Positions 53,668 through 62,918 are shown, counted from the stretch's first letter. The stretch: DNA of 64,000 nt from Prevotella melaninogenica (GCF_003609775.1 NZ_AP018049.1:558001-622000), one strand, 5' to 3'. Numbers and translations are program-made. The notes: generated by a model from the letters alone, not told the origin.

Positions 53668-55842
53668 ATGAAGAAAATGGCTACAATGAGCGTAACCTCT
53701 TGGGCAAATCTATTGGAGAATTCTCTACAGTTTATTTATAAAAAAAATGTGCTAAATAGCTTCCCATCTTGGAGAAGATATGCGGGGAAAGGCATATCAA
53801 TGCTTTTCGCTTGTCTTTTGTTAGGTCAGTCAGCTAATGCTCAGAATTTCAGAACTTTGCGAGATGTAAATGTGAATGAGACTGTACTTGACCTTTCACA
53901 GACAGACTGTAAAGTGATTCCTCGCAATGCGATGCACTCTTGTCATCGTCTTACATCACTTACACTCCCTCCAAAACTTGATTCTATCGGTACGCAAGCG
54001 TTCTTTGCTTGTGACGGAATAGGTGGAAAACTACATTTCCCTGCAACTACACGTGTGGTAGATGCTTCTGCTTTCAATAGTTGTAAGCAATTGACAGAAC
54101 TTGTGTTTGATGGCTCTACACGCATAGGGGCATTCGCTTTTGCTAATTGTAGTGGACTCCGTGAAGTTCGTCTTTCGGCATCAGTGCCTCCAGTTTGTGC
54201 TGACAATGCTTTTGATGGTATAGACCTTAGCCGTGTGAAACTTGTCGTTCCTGCAAAAGCAAAGAAGGCATATCGTAACGCACCGGGCTGGCGTAATTTC
54301 TTTGCACGTCCAAAGTTGGAGAATGTATGCGATCCAGAGAATATTCTTGTACCTCGTCCTCTCAAATTAGAAGTCTATAAAAATAATCTTCCTCTCAAAT
54401 GGCAAGATGTTGTAGGGGTAGAAGCTTCACCCGAATTGGGTAATGAAAAGATGCAAGCTGAGCGCATTCTTGGTGAGCGAACAGCATATAAGAAGGGACG
54501 TAAAACTGGTTCGATGGTGCGTTTGGCACTTGATAAGTCGCTTACAAATGATGAGGCTTACACCTTGCAGGTAAATGATAAGGGAGTAACTATCAAGGGA
54601 CGTACAGCTACGGCAGTGTTTAACGGACTGATGACACTTGAACAACTCTGTATTGGTAATGGTGTTTCGGCACGTTCTACGAAGATACCTGCACTCTTTA
54701 TCGCGGACCAACCACGTACGGCAATTCGTGAGTTGATGGTTGACCCAGTGCGTCATTTCATTCCATTTGAAGATTTGAAGGGCTTTGTCGTTGAGATGGC
54801 ACGTTATAAGTTTAATGCACTTCATCTTCATCTTGTAGACGATCAGGCATGGCGTATAGAGATAAAGAAATATCCAGAACTTGTCGAGAAGGGTTCTGAC
54901 CGTGTCGGTATGGATGATATGCCAGAGCGTATCAGCGGTTATTATACACAAGACCAGATGCGCGAATTGGTTCGTTTCGCAGCCCAGTATCATGTTATGG
55001 TGATTCCAGAGATTGAACTCCCAGGGCATGAGGTAGCTGCTGTTCACTGCTTTCCACAGCTCTCTTGCGCTAAGAAGCCTGTGCCAATTCGCTTGACTTG
55101 TGGTGTGAGCAATGAGTTGCTTTGTCCTGCAGAGCCATTTGTTTATGAGTTCCTCGATAATGTCCTGACAGAGTTAGCCGATGTGTTCCCTGCTCCATAC
55201 GTTCATTTGGGCGGTGATGAGGCTGGTCAGCCACCATTGGGTGCATGGTCTGACTGTGCTGCTTGTACGGCATTGAAGCAGAAGGAAGGCTATACAGAGA
55301 ACTGGCAATTGCAGCAATACCTCTTTGATCGAGTAATTAACAAACTTCAGTCTTTGGGAAAGACACCAATGTATTGGTATGAACAGGAGTTTAAGACTAT
55401 TCAGCCGGGATGCGTTGTTTACGCATGGAGACATGGTCTGACGAAGACAGCTATTGATGCTGCCGTCCGGAATAAGGCGAAGATTATGCTTTGTCCGGGT
55501 GAGCACTGCTACTTAGACTATCCTCAGCAGCGGGGTGATATGCCAGAGAAGAACTGGGGTATGCCAGTTACAACACTTGAACAGACCTATCGTCTTGACC
55601 CAGCATGGGGGCAGGATAGCATCTTTGTAAGTGATAATCTGCTTGGTGTGAGTGGAACACTTTGGAGTGAATGTATTAACTCTACAGAACGAATTTATTA
55701 TCAAGCATTCCCACGTGCTGCCGCTTTGGCTGAAGCTGGTTGGAGTGTACCAGAACGTAGAAGTTATAAGGAGTTCCTCACACGTGTTCGTCCATTGACA
55801 GATGATATGCAACGTCGTGGTGTTGCAGTCAACGTAAGATAG
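53668..55842 (+). CDS. BspA-type leucine-rich repeat / GH20 beta-N-acetylhexosaminidase fusion
   Basis: 724 residues. Atypically long N-terminus with a hydrophobic signal ending SANAQ near residue 59. LRR_5 (BspA-like) repeats about 75-190: TSLTLPPKLDSIGTQAF, KLHFPATTRVVDASAFNSC, ELVFDGSTRIGAFAFANCSG. Then the GH20b domain (230-350: PRPLKLEVYKN) and GH20 catalytic barrel (350-720) with HLHLVDDQAWRIEIKKYP, HLGGDEAG carrying the Asp517/Glu518 pair for substrate-assisted catalysis, and GVSGTLWSE. It cleaves terminal GlcNAc/GalNAc, as found on mucins or host glycoproteins; the LRR part may anchor the enzyme to host surfaces (inference). Confidence 0.88.
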   Translation: MKKMATMSVTSWANLLENSLQFIYKKNVLNSFPSWRRYAGKGISMLFACLLLGQSANAQNFRTLRDVNVNETVLDLSQTDCKVIPRNAMHSCHRLTSLTLPPKLDSIGTQAFFACDGIGGKLHFPATTRVVDASAFNSCKQLTELVFDGSTRIGAFAFANCSGLREVRLSASVPPVCADNAFDGIDLSRVKLVVPAKAKKAYRNAPGWRNFFARPKLENVCDPENILVPRPLKLEVYKNNLPLKWQDVVGVEASPELGNEKMQAERILGERTAYKKGRKTGSMVRLALDKSLTNDEAYTLQVNDKGVTIKGRTATAVFNGLMTLEQLCIGNGVSARSTKIPALFIADQPRTAIRELMVDPVRHFIPFEDLKGFVVEMARYKFNALHLHLVDDQAWRIEIKKYPELVEKGSDRVGMDDMPERISGYYTQDQMRELVRFAAQYHVMVIPEIELPGHEVAAVHCFPQLSCAKKPVPIRLTCGVSNELLCPAEPFVYEFLDNVLTELADVFPAPYVHLGGDEAGQPPLGAWSDCAACTALKQKEGYTENWQLQQYLFDRVINKLQSLGKTPMYWYEQEFKTIQPGCVVYAWRHGLTKTAIDAAVRNKAKIMLCPGEHCYLDYPQQRGDMPEKNWGMPVTTLEQTYRLDPAWGQDSIFVSDNLLGVSGTLWSECINSTERIYYQAFPRAAALAEAGWSVPERRSYKEFLTRVRPLTDDMQRRGVAVNVR

Positions 55843-55910
55843 ATTCTAATTGATGGTCTTCGGGATGTAAAATGAATGTCTTTACGGCTCCGACTGATTA
55901 TTTATAAAAG

Positions 55911-55962
55911 AATTATCATCACGTAGATAATGATTTATTTACGTGATGATAATTCTTTTTTT
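55911..55962 (+). terminator. GH20 gene terminator
   Basis: AATTATCATCACGTA (55911-55925) and TACGTGATGATAATT (55940-55954) are perfect 15-bp arms, then CTTTTTTT. The arms coincide with the first two units of the overlapping 22-bp array. Confidence 0.85.
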
Positions 55963-56022
55963 GTATGAAAGTAAATATTTATTATCGTGAAGAAAAATAT
56001 TTATTTTCATGAAAATAATTCA
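55915..56022. repeat. 22-bp dyad array, TCATGA/AAATATTT family, copy 2
   Basis: Dyad cores CACG, CGTG, TATG, CGTG, CATG start at 55920, 55942, 55964, 55986 and 56008, each exactly 22 bp apart; AATATTT dyads are centred between the later cores. Its left end doubles as the GH20 terminator; it runs up to the stop of the convergent receptor gene. Confidence 0.87.
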
Positions 56023-58098
56023 TTATAGGTTGAAACTTATACCTGTAACGACCCATGCGCCTGGCTGTGGAACATTGCCATAGTCAACGTAATGGGCACC
56101 AAATAGGTTGTTTGCTTCAACGTATGCAGTCCACTTCTTTGCATTCCAACTCATACGACTATCAACAACGCCATAGCTCTTGTAACTTTGTCGTTGGTTA
56201 TTCGTATCAATATAGTTTCCCATACGATGTTGGAAGCGATAGTAGAAACCAAGGTCAAGATGCTGCCAGAGGTTTAGTTGAAGATTGCTAACAAACTTAT
56301 TCTTTAGATATTCCAAAGCATATTTGCTCACATAGCCCTGTTCGTCAACCTTCTCTTGGTGGATATAGCTATAAGCAACCCCAAACTTCTTAAAGAACTT
56401 TTGGCTTGGAAGAAGTTGATGGAGATTAAAGTCGAGTGATGCTTCGGCTCCAAAGTCTTTTATCTTTCCAAAGTTCACACTCTTCCATATCAAAGCTCCG
56501 TCAGCATCCAATGTGCCGTCACTAATCCAGTCGATGAGGTTCTTGTGGTTGTTCCAATATAGACTTGCCTTTGCAGTAATACCTTTGTTATCGTATTTTA
56601 CACCAGTTTCAAATGCAGAGAGTTCTTCTGGGCGAAGGTGTTTATCTGCCTTATGACCGCCAACAGAGTAGAATAGCTCGGTGACTGACGGCATACGGAG
56701 GGATGTATTGTAGGAAGCGTAAATCTTCCAAGTGTTTCCTATACGATAGCTTGCATCAACTCCAGGATAAACACGCATTGGCATATCTGCTTGACTGTTC
56801 TTGACAGCGGTCAGACCAGCTGACAGTGTGAAGCGGTCAAGGATGATATTATGTTCAAGGACAAACTGAATGTTCGTGCGGTTCAGCCCAACTGTATAGT
56901 CTCTGTCTGTTCCATGGATATGCTTTGGACGAGAGAGTAGCTCGCCAAGATTACCACTTACGAGGTCTTCATTGCGTAGTTCTGCAGCGAAGGCTGTACG
57001 TCCAAGTGTCCAATCAAAGTAAGCATTGAGGTTTACACCATAGATATCAGTGCGGTGATAGTTGAAAGGATACTTGTTACTTGCGCCACGGAAGAGTTCA
57101 AAGCGGTCCATACTGCGGTTCCAGTAGATAGAAGGACGGATGTGAAAGCGTCCACGTAGGTTCTCTGCTTGGATGGCAGTGAAGGTCTTAAAGGTGTGTT
57201 CAAACTGGTCGTCGAACTTTGCAGAGTAGAAAGTATTTGAGCCAAAGTCTTTCAGACTCATGCCAGTATGCCAGCGTACGGCAATGTCTTCATCCGTATA
57301 ATTACCTTGGTAGAAGACTTTTGCAGTGCGATAATCAGCGTTGAGGCTACCCGCTTTGTTGCGAAGATAACCATCGCTGCGCGTGTAAGACGCTGATAGC
57401 TGATTGTTCCAACGGTCTTTTGAAGCAATGTTTCCACGTATGCCAGCACTGAGATAGCCGTAGGAGCCACCTTCAATATGGGCAGAAAGACTTGTCTTTT
57501 GTGGAGTTCTGGTTACGATGTTTATAGCACCTAATAACGAAGATGTACCATAAACGCGGGCTGCTGGACCCTCGAGGACTTCTATTCGTTCGATTTCACT
57601 GATGTCAACTGGGAAATCAAAGGAGTTGTGTCCAGTCTGTGCATCACAGATATTGATACCGTTAAGGAGGACAGTGATTTGTTCTGAGTTGCCACCACGG
57701 ATACTTACGTCAGTCAAGGCACCTAAAGGTCCTTTCTGTCGGACGTCAACACCGACGGCATACTTTAGCAAATCGTTTACACTTTGTACTGGTGCCGCCT
57801 GGATATCCTCACGACTCAGTACAGTTACCATTCTCGCCTGCTGACTAACTGTCAGCGGTGCTCGCGTTCCTGTTACGCTCACTTCCTCCATCATCACGCC
57901 TCGGTTAGTGATAGTTGAGTCTGTCTCTGCCTTCTCTGTCTCAACGCTAATGCCTTTGGCAGTAGCATTTTGTAAGGTAGCGACGCTCAGCACACCAATC
58001 AGAACCTCTTTCCCAAGAACAGAAAAGAGCGAATAGCCGTGGTTGGTGAAGTGTTTGAACTTCAGAACGCTGCGCTTTTGAAATGTTGGTTTGTACAT
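56023..58098 (-). CDS. BtuB-like TonB-dependent receptor
   Basis: 691 residues from ATG 58098 (MYKPTFQKRS), the usual start of these Prevotella receptors; an ATG at 58149 adds 17 residues and sits 7 nt from the promoter box. Signal region to about residue 48, TonB box EEVSVTGTRAP, plug (80-190: LSREDIQAAPVQSVNDLLKYAVGVDVRQ, ISIRGG-type SIRGGNSEQITVLLNGI) and a 22-strand barrel ending in WVVTGISFNL. Resembles vitamin B12 or siderophore/heme receptors of the CirA/BtuB type; no riboswitch or Fur box is seen to decide. A small hairpin occupies the leader (58105-58150). Confidence 0.82.
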   Translation of the reverse strand: MYKPTFQKRSVLKFKHFTNHGYSLFSVLGKEVLIGVLSVATLQNATAKGISVETEKAETDSTITNRGVMMEEVSVTGTRAPLTVSQQARMVTVLSREDIQAAPVQSVNDLLKYAVGVDVRQKGPLGALTDVSIRGGNSEQITVLLNGINICDAQTGHNSFDFPVDISEIERIEVLEGPAARVYGTSSLLGAINIVTRTPQKTSLSAHIEGGSYGYLSAGIRGNIASKDRWNNQLSASYTRSDGYLRNKAGSLNADYRTAKVFYQGNYTDEDIAVRWHTGMSLKDFGSNTFYSAKFDDQFEHTFKTFTAIQAENLRGRFHIRPSIYWNRSMDRFELFRGASNKYPFNYHRTDIYGVNLNAYFDWTLGRTAFAAELRNEDLVSGNLGELLSRPKHIHGTDRDYTVGLNRTNIQFVLEHNIILDRFTLSAGLTAVKNSQADMPMRVYPGVDASYRIGNTWKIYASYNTSLRMPSVTELFYSVGGHKADKHLRPEELSAFETGVKYDNKGITAKASLYWNNHKNLIDWISDGTLDADGALIWKSVNFGKIKDFGAEASLDFNLHQLLPSQKFFKKFGVAYSYIHQEKVDEQGYVSKYALEYLKNKFVSNLQLNLWQHLDLGFYYRFQHRMGNYIDTNNQRQSYKSYGVVDSRMSWNAKKWTAYVEANNLFGAHYVDYGNVPQPGAWVVTGISFNL

Positions 58099-58104
58099 AA
58101 ATAT

Positions 58105-58150
58105 AATTAAAGAAAACGTCGGAAGAGAGAACTTTTCTCCTACCGACAAA
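58105..58150 (-). promoter_or_regulatory. Leader hairpin of the BtuB-like receptor
   Basis: In the minus-strand leader GTCGG and CCGAC enclose GGAGAA...TTCTC, then GTTTTC. It could attenuate transcription. Too small and without the B12 box of a cobalamin riboswitch. Confidence 0.4.
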
Positions 58151-58156
58151 CGAGTG

Positions 58157-58164
58157 CAAAAGTA
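58157..58164 (-). promoter_or_regulatory. BtuB-like receptor promoter (-7 box)
   Basis: TACTTTTG on the minus strand, giving a leader of about 55 nt to ATG 58098. Confidence 0.6.
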
Positions 58165-58269
58165 CTAAAACTTTTTGTAATGGCGTGGATTAATCGGTGA
58201 TTATCAACTTTTATGTGGTTAAGGAGTAGAAAAACCTTCGTTTATGTACGTTATATTTGAGATTTTTAC

Positions 58270-58277
58270 TACTTTTG
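58270..58277 (+). promoter_or_regulatory. xpt promoter (-7 box)
   Basis: TACTTTTG, 42 nt before the xpt ATG. No purine riboswitch fits in the leader. Confidence 0.6.
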
Positions 58278-58319
58278 TAGGCAATTAATTCTCGAAACAG
58301 ACAAACGATTAATTGCACA

Positions 58320-58892
58320 ATGAAAGCATTACGTGACCGTATCCTTAAGGATGGAAAGTGTTTCCCAGATGGTATCTTGAAGGTAGACAAGTTTATTAAT
58401 CACCAGATGGACCCTAATCTGATGAAGCAGATTTGTGTGGAGTTTATCCGCCGTTATGCATCAACGGAAATCAACAAGATTATCACAATTGAAGCGAGTG
58501 GCATTGCTCCTGCCATTATGATGGGCTTTCTTCTCGACCTTCCTGTGGTCTTTGCGAAGAAGAAAAAGCCTTCGACAATGGGCGATATGCTTTCAACAAG
58601 CGTCTTCTCATTTACCAAGCAAAGAGAGTATCATGTCGTAATATCGAAGGAATACTTGGGTGAAGGTGATAAGGTGCTGTTTGTCGACGACTTCTTGGCT
58701 TATGGTAATGCAGCAAAAGGAATGATAGACCTTTGCAAGAAGGCAGGTGCAGAGTTAGTTGGTATGGGCTTTATCATAGAAAAAGCATTCCAACATGGTC
58801 GTGATGCGATTGAAGCAGCAGGTGTTCGCTGTGAGAGTTTGGCTATCATTGAGTCGCTTGAAAACTGTGAGATTAAAATGAGAGAAATATAA
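58320..58892 (+). CDS. xpt: Xanthine phosphoribosyltransferase
   Basis: 190 residues; converts xanthine plus PRPP to XMP. PRT hallmarks: NHQMDPNLM near the N-terminus, [22 protein letters not shown], the PRPP loop [17 protein letters not shown] (residue ~120) and [12 protein letters not shown]. Paired with a nucleobase permease 213 bp downstream, giving uptake and salvage. Confidence 0.94.
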   Translation: MKALRDRILKDGKCFPDGILKVDKFINHQMDPNLMKQICVEFIRRYASTEINKIITIEASGIAPAIMMGFLLDLPVVFAKKKKPSTMGDMLSTSVFSFTKQREYHVVISKEYLGEGDKVLFVDDFLAYGNAAKGMIDLCKKAGAELVGMGFIIEKAFQHGRDAIEAAGVRCESLAIIESLENCEIKMREI

Positions 58893-58894
58893 AC

Positions 58895-58927
58895 GAGGTG
58901 GGCTTGTGTGCCCACCTTTCTTGTTTT
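58895..58927 (+). terminator. xpt terminator
   Basis: AGGTGGGC and GCCCACCT around TTGTGT, followed by TTCTTGTTTT. The remaining gap before the permease carries a degenerate dyad series at 58958-59010. Confidence 0.8.
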
Positions 58928-59105
58928 ATATGGTAATCATCTTTAATGCAAACGCTTCTTTAAAGCATTGAGATTACTCTTTAAGAGGCGTAGAACTAAC
59001 TTTTAAGAAAGATGATGCTGTACTTTGGAACTACCAAAGCTACCCTCTTATTTCAGTAAAGAATAACATCTTACCTTTATTATATCGTTTTAAATAACAA
59101 AAAGA

Positions 59106-60449
59106 ATGGAAAAGTCTAAGGAACTTATCTATGGTCTGAATGATCGTCCACCAATTCGTGAAACTATTTTTGCTGCTTTGCAGCATCTGTTGGCAATCTT
59201 CGTGGCCATTATCACACCACCACTCATTATTAGTTCAGCATTGAAATTTGATTTGGATACCACTGGTTTCCTTGTGTCAATGTCTCTCTTCGTGTCAGGA
59301 TTGGCTACTTTTATTCAGTGTCGTAGGTTTGGTCCGATTGGAGCTGGTCTTCTTTGTATCCAAGGAACCTCTTTCTCTTTTATCAGTCCTATTATTGGTG
59401 CAGGTATGCTGGGTATGGTTAATGGCAAGATGAATGTAGAGATGGGACTCAGTTATATCTTTGGTGCCTGTCTTGTTGCATCTGCTGTAGAGATGATTGT
59501 GAGTCGTCTCTTGCCTTACACACGTAAGATTATCACACCATTGGTATCAGGTATCGTTGTTTCCCTCATCGGTATGTGTCTTATTAAGGCTGGTATTAAC
59601 TCTTGCGGAGGTGGTCAAGCCGCTGTTGATGGTGGTACATTCGGTTCATTGCAGAACCTTGGACTTGCTTTACTCGTATTGGTTAGCATCATTTTCTTCA
59701 ATCGTTCAAACAATCGTTTCCTACGTATGGCATCTATTGTGTTGGGTTTGTTGATTGGTTGTATAGCAGCGTATGCACTGAAGATGATAGACTTCTCAAA
59801 CCTTACTGGTGGTGAGAGTCTAAATGTTCCAGTTCCTTTTAAATATGGTTTGAACTTTGATTTGGGTACCATCATTGGTATTGGACTTATTTATTTAGTA
59901 ACAGCAGTTGAGGCTTTTGGTGATATTACAGCCAATTCGCTCATCTCTGGTGAACCTGTTGAGGGTCCTGTCTTTATGAAGAGAGCGCAGGGAGGTGTTT
60001 TCGCAGATGGTTTCAACTCTTTCTTGGCTGCTGTCTTCAATAGTTTTCCAAACTCAATCTTTGCCCAAAACAATGGTATGATACAGCTTACAGGTGTTGC
60101 CAGCCGTTATGTTGGTTATTTTATTGCAGGTGCTTTGGTACTTTTAGGACTCTTCCCTGTTGTTGGTAAGGTGTTCTCACTTATCCCTGACCCTGTACTG
60201 GGTGGTGCAACCTTGTTGATGTTCGGTACAGTTGCTGCAGCAGGTATTCGTATCATAGCTTCTACTGAGATTACTCGTAAAGCAGTGTTGGTTATGGCTA
60301 TCAGTTTTGCAATGGGTCTGAGTGTAGAGATGGTGCCTGGTATTCTTGACAAAATGCCTGATATCATCAAGAACATTTTCTCAAGTGGTATCACCACAGG
60401 AGGTCTTACAGCCATCCTTGCTAATGCTCTTATCCGTATCAAGGAGTAA
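59106..60449 (+). CDS. Nucleobase:cation symporter-2 permease (xanthine/uracil family)
   Basis: 447 residues, about 14 membrane segments, NCS2 family (UraA/XanQ/UacT). Motifs: LQHLLAIFVAIITPPLI in TM1, GIGLIYLVTAVEAFGDITAN split near 260-285 with the substrate Glu/Asp, NSFPNSIFAQNNGMIQLTGVASRYVG (the NS motif) near 315 and GGATLLMFG. Its neighbour xpt suggests xanthine as substrate. Confidence 0.9.
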   Translation: MEKSKELIYGLNDRPPIRETIFAALQHLLAIFVAIITPPLIISSALKFDLDTTGFLVSMSLFVSGLATFIQCRRFGPIGAGLLCIQGTSFSFISPIIGAGMLGMVNGKMNVEMGLSYIFGACLVASAVEMIVSRLLPYTRKIITPLVSGIVVSLIGMCLIKAGINSCGGGQAAVDGGTFGSLQNLGLALLVLVSIIFFNRSNNRFLRMASIVLGLLIGCIAAYALKMIDFSNLTGGESLNVPVPFKYGLNFDLGTIIGIGLIYLVTAVEAFGDITANSLISGEPVEGPVFMKRAQGGVFADGFNSFLAAVFNSFPNSIFAQNNGMIQLTGVASRYVGYFIAGALVLLGLFPVVGKVFSLIPDPVLGGATLLMFGTVAAAGIRIIASTEITRKAVLVMAISFAMGLSVEMVPGILDKMPDIIKNIFSSGITTGGLTAILANALIRIKE

Positions 60450-60530
60450 ACTTGAACAATATTGAAAACCAAAGAATCAATAATGATTTAAGTGTTTTCA
60501 GTAAGAAATAAGCAGTTTTTTACTATCCTT

Positions 60531-60589
60531 TCGGTACATTCTCCTTTTAAATGTTTATCTTTGCAGAAGATAGAAGGAGAATGTACCGA
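60531..60589. promoter_or_regulatory. Promoter inside a perfect 16-bp inverted repeat
   Basis: TCGGTACATTCTCCTT (60531-60546) and AAGGAGAATGTACCGA (60574-60589) flank 27 bp that contains the -7 box TATCTTTG (60556-60563), itself part of an inner dyad TATCTT/AAGATA. The promoter faces the gene at 60648. Confidence 0.7.
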
Positions 60590-60647
60590 TTGTGTTTCTC
60601 CGTGAAGTATAAATTATTTCTTAATAGAACAGAATAATAACAAGACT

Positions 60648-61100
60648 ATGTCAAATCAGAATAAGCAGCGTAAATTCACAAAGTCGCTGACCTTTAAAGC
60701 TCTTTGTGTACTGGTTGTCCTCGTATTCTTGGGCTTAATTTATAATTTTATTGTGTCTTCCAATGATGGTCCTATGACGGAACAAGAGCAGGAAGAGGTA
60801 CAGAAGCGTAATGCAGATGTAGATACAATAGATATTGTAGGTAATTATTTATGGCCTAATATGAAGCCTTCAAAAGAAGATTTGATGACTGATGAGGAGA
60901 AAGCTGCTGAGGCTGAAAAGGCTAAGGCGGGAAAAGAAGATAAGGGGAAGGAGGCTTCTGATAAGGTGCATTCTAATGAATACGATGCTCCTATTGCTGC
61001 ACCTGCTCCAGACATTACTCCATCTTCAGAACTTCCTGCTAAGCAGGCAGCACCTTCTATTGAGAAGATGGAGGCTCCAAAGATTGAGAAGATTGAATAG
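60648..61100 (+). CDS. Single-pass membrane protein with acidic/Ala-Lys low-complexity tail
   Basis: 150 residues: basic N-terminus, one membrane helix (17-36, LTFKALCVLVVLVFLGLIYN), a short conserved-looking part (TIDIVGNYLWPNMKPS, ~64-80) and a low-complexity tail (AEAEKAKAGKEDKGKEA, then Pro/Ala/Glu-Lys-Ile). Probably exposed in the periplasm. Function unknown. Promoter within an inverted repeat. Confidence 0.7.
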   Translation: MSNQNKQRKFTKSLTFKALCVLVVLVFLGLIYNFIVSSNDGPMTEQEQEEVQKRNADVDTIDIVGNYLWPNMKPSKEDLMTDEEKAAEAEKAKAGKEDKGKEASDKVHSNEYDAPIAAPAPDITPSSELPAKQAAPSIEKMEAPKIEKIE

Positions 61101-61229
61101 TATAAGAACTGTTCTTTAGGCTGAACAGTAGACTATAAGAATCTTCACAACTTTGTGTAAACATTGTTCTAACACTTGTAAAGTAGAAAGAAAAATACTA
61201 TAACGACTTAAAAGAAAGAGAGGTATGCA

Positions 61230-61793
61230 ATGAAACGTTTAGTTTTATTTCTTTTTGTAGCTGTTCTAATAGTGGGCTGTGCTACAACTTATTATGACTC
61301 AGAGGGTAATCCTGTACCAAAGGAGAAGATGGAACAGTTGCGTACAGCTGCTGTGAAGGCTCACTTGGCAGAACATCGTTACCGTATATTTGTAGACCGA
61401 ATGTATCCTATGCGTGGTCCTGCTGTCTATTTGCAGAATGAATGGGGAATGGAGGTAAGCGGTGATTCTGTTGGTCTTTTCCTTCCTTACTTTGGCAGAG
61501 TCTATCATGTTCCTTACGGACGTGGTGGCGGCTTGACGCTTGTTGAGCCTCTGACGAGTTATAAGGAAGAGCCAATGAAGGACGGACGTCGCATCTTTAT
61601 GACAACACGTAGCGATTTTGAGAGCTACCAGATTGTTCTTGAAGTATTCAATAATGCCACTGTTTCGCTTGTAGTTAATCCGAGTGGGAAAGAAACTATT
61701 AGCTTCTCTGGAGTGATGGAACTCAATGATACTTTTACGCCAAAAGGTCATAAGACAAGTAAGAAGCGGCAGACAACATTTATGAAATTATGA
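61230..61793 (+). CDS. DUF4251 lipoprotein
   Basis: 187 residues; lipobox IVG-C17. The DUF4251 domain covers about 40-175 (AHLAEHRYRIFVDRMYPMRG, GDSVGLFLPYFGRVYHVPYG, YQIVLEVFNNATVSLVVNPSGK, ISFSGVM). Widespread unknown lipoprotein family of Bacteroidales. Overlaps the next gene by 4 bp (ATGA). Confidence 0.85.
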   Translation: MKRLVLFLFVAVLIVGCATTYYDSEGNPVPKEKMEQLRTAAVKAHLAEHRYRIFVDRMYPMRGPAVYLQNEWGMEVSGDSVGLFLPYFGRVYHVPYGRGGGLTLVEPLTSYKEEPMKDGRRIFMTTRSDFESYQIVLEVFNNATVSLVVNPSGKETISFSGVMELNDTFTPKGHKTSKKRQTTFMKL

Positions 61794-62899
61794 TTAACCG
61801 ACTTTATACTTTGTTCCTGTCACTGTTCGTAAGCCTTGTGGCTTTCGCACAGTCGGCAGGAACTGTTGCGTCTAAGGATGCCATGCTTTATGAGTCATCC
61901 CGTCACCTCTATGAAAAGGGCAATACGCTGACGATTATCTCTAATGATTTCGAATGGCCAAAGGGGTTAGATGGCTCTGTTTTGCCAGAATTACAGCATT
62001 ATCTTACATCCTTTTTCTTTGGTCAACCCTCTGATAGTTATGCGGCTGGCTGGAAGCAGTTTGAGTCTTCGTTAGGTAAAGAAGTGCGAGCGATAAAGGA
62101 TGATGCGGGTGCTGAAAGGCGTTTTTATGATATGGGGTTAAGATGTCTTTGGTTGGAGCCAGGCAGATATATTTCTTTTCTTGCCCGCTTGGAGGAGCGT
62201 AATGCAACAAGTGTCATTACGGCAAAGCATTCTTATTTTACCTTTGACCTTATTAATAAGAAAGTCTTAACGCAGAATGATGTGTTTAATCAGACACGTA
62301 TGTGGCAGGATCCTAACGTTCGTTATCAGTTTTATGAACTGTTAGATTATACGGCAAATACGCATACTGAGGACTCTATAAATTGGGATATTCTACCCAA
62401 TCAGTTTGCACTGATAGGACAGAATATACGTTTCGACCTTGGTGTTGATAACGGTGGAGGAGTTTATTCAGAAGTAAGTAATGATATGGTAGATGTGCTT
62501 TTCTCTAAGAGTTTTAAGAAGTGGCAGAAACAGTCATTATCTTATGCAGGCACTAAGAAACTTCCTAATGAGGCTGTATATGTCTCTTTATCACCTGATT
62601 CTGTCTTCCCAGAAATATTGCCACAGTTTGATGGAAATTTAGCTGCGGCTATTGGGCAGAATATTTCCTATACAGGACTTAGCCCAGCAACAACTCCTGT
62701 GGGGAGAACTTATGCCTCTTTTATTGTTGATACGGATGGTTCCTTGAAAGATATAGTCTTTCTAACGGTAAATAATATTGAGTTGAACCGCAGTTTTGCT
62801 GCTGCACTTCAATTATTAAGAGGTTGGAAACCTGCAATACATAACGGTAAACCTGTAGCTTGTAGATATAACCTTCCCCTCACTTTACACTTCCAATAA
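61790..62899 (+). CDS. Exported protein with RsiV-like (DUF3298) domain and TonB C-terminal-like domain
   Basis: 369 residues, signal peptide ending VAFAQ (20). The middle (about 40-235) resembles the DUF3298/DUF4163 domains of RsiV-type periplasmic modules (YFTFDLINKKVLTQNDVFNQ). The last ~75 residues match the TonB C-terminal fold (GRTYASFIVDTDGSLKDIVF, LNRSFAAALQLLRGWKPA, GKPVACRYNLPLTLHF). No N-terminal membrane anchor, so not a regular TonB. Translationally coupled to the DUF4251 lipoprotein. Domain naming of the middle is tentative. Confidence 0.7.
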   Translation: MINRLYTLFLSLFVSLVAFAQSAGTVASKDAMLYESSRHLYEKGNTLTIISNDFEWPKGLDGSVLPELQHYLTSFFFGQPSDSYAAGWKQFESSLGKEVRAIKDDAGAERRFYDMGLRCLWLEPGRYISFLARLEERNATSVITAKHSYFTFDLINKKVLTQNDVFNQTRMWQDPNVRYQFYELLDYTANTHTEDSINWDILPNQFALIGQNIRFDLGVDNGGGVYSEVSNDMVDVLFSKSFKKWQKQSLSYAGTKKLPNEAVYVSLSPDSVFPEILPQFDGNLAAAIGQNISYTGLSPATTPVGRTYASFIVDTDGSLKDIVFLTVNNIELNRSFAAALQLLRGWKPAIHNGKPVACRYNLPLTLHFQ

Positions 62900-62918
62900 G
62901 AGTCGTGCGGAGCCTTAG

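Noticed and set aside
58098..58164. Cobalamin riboswitch ahead of the BtuB-like receptor
   Set aside because: The leader is about 55 nt, far shorter than a cobalamin riboswitch, and no B12-box is visible.
58893..59105. Purine riboswitch before the permease
   Set aside because: The characteristic loop and junction sequences are not present; only short dyads are seen.
60531..60589. Invertible (phase-variable) promoter
   Set aside because: Only 27 bp lie between the arms, too little for the usual recombinase-driven inversion, and no recombinase gene is nearby. Kept as an inverted repeat only.
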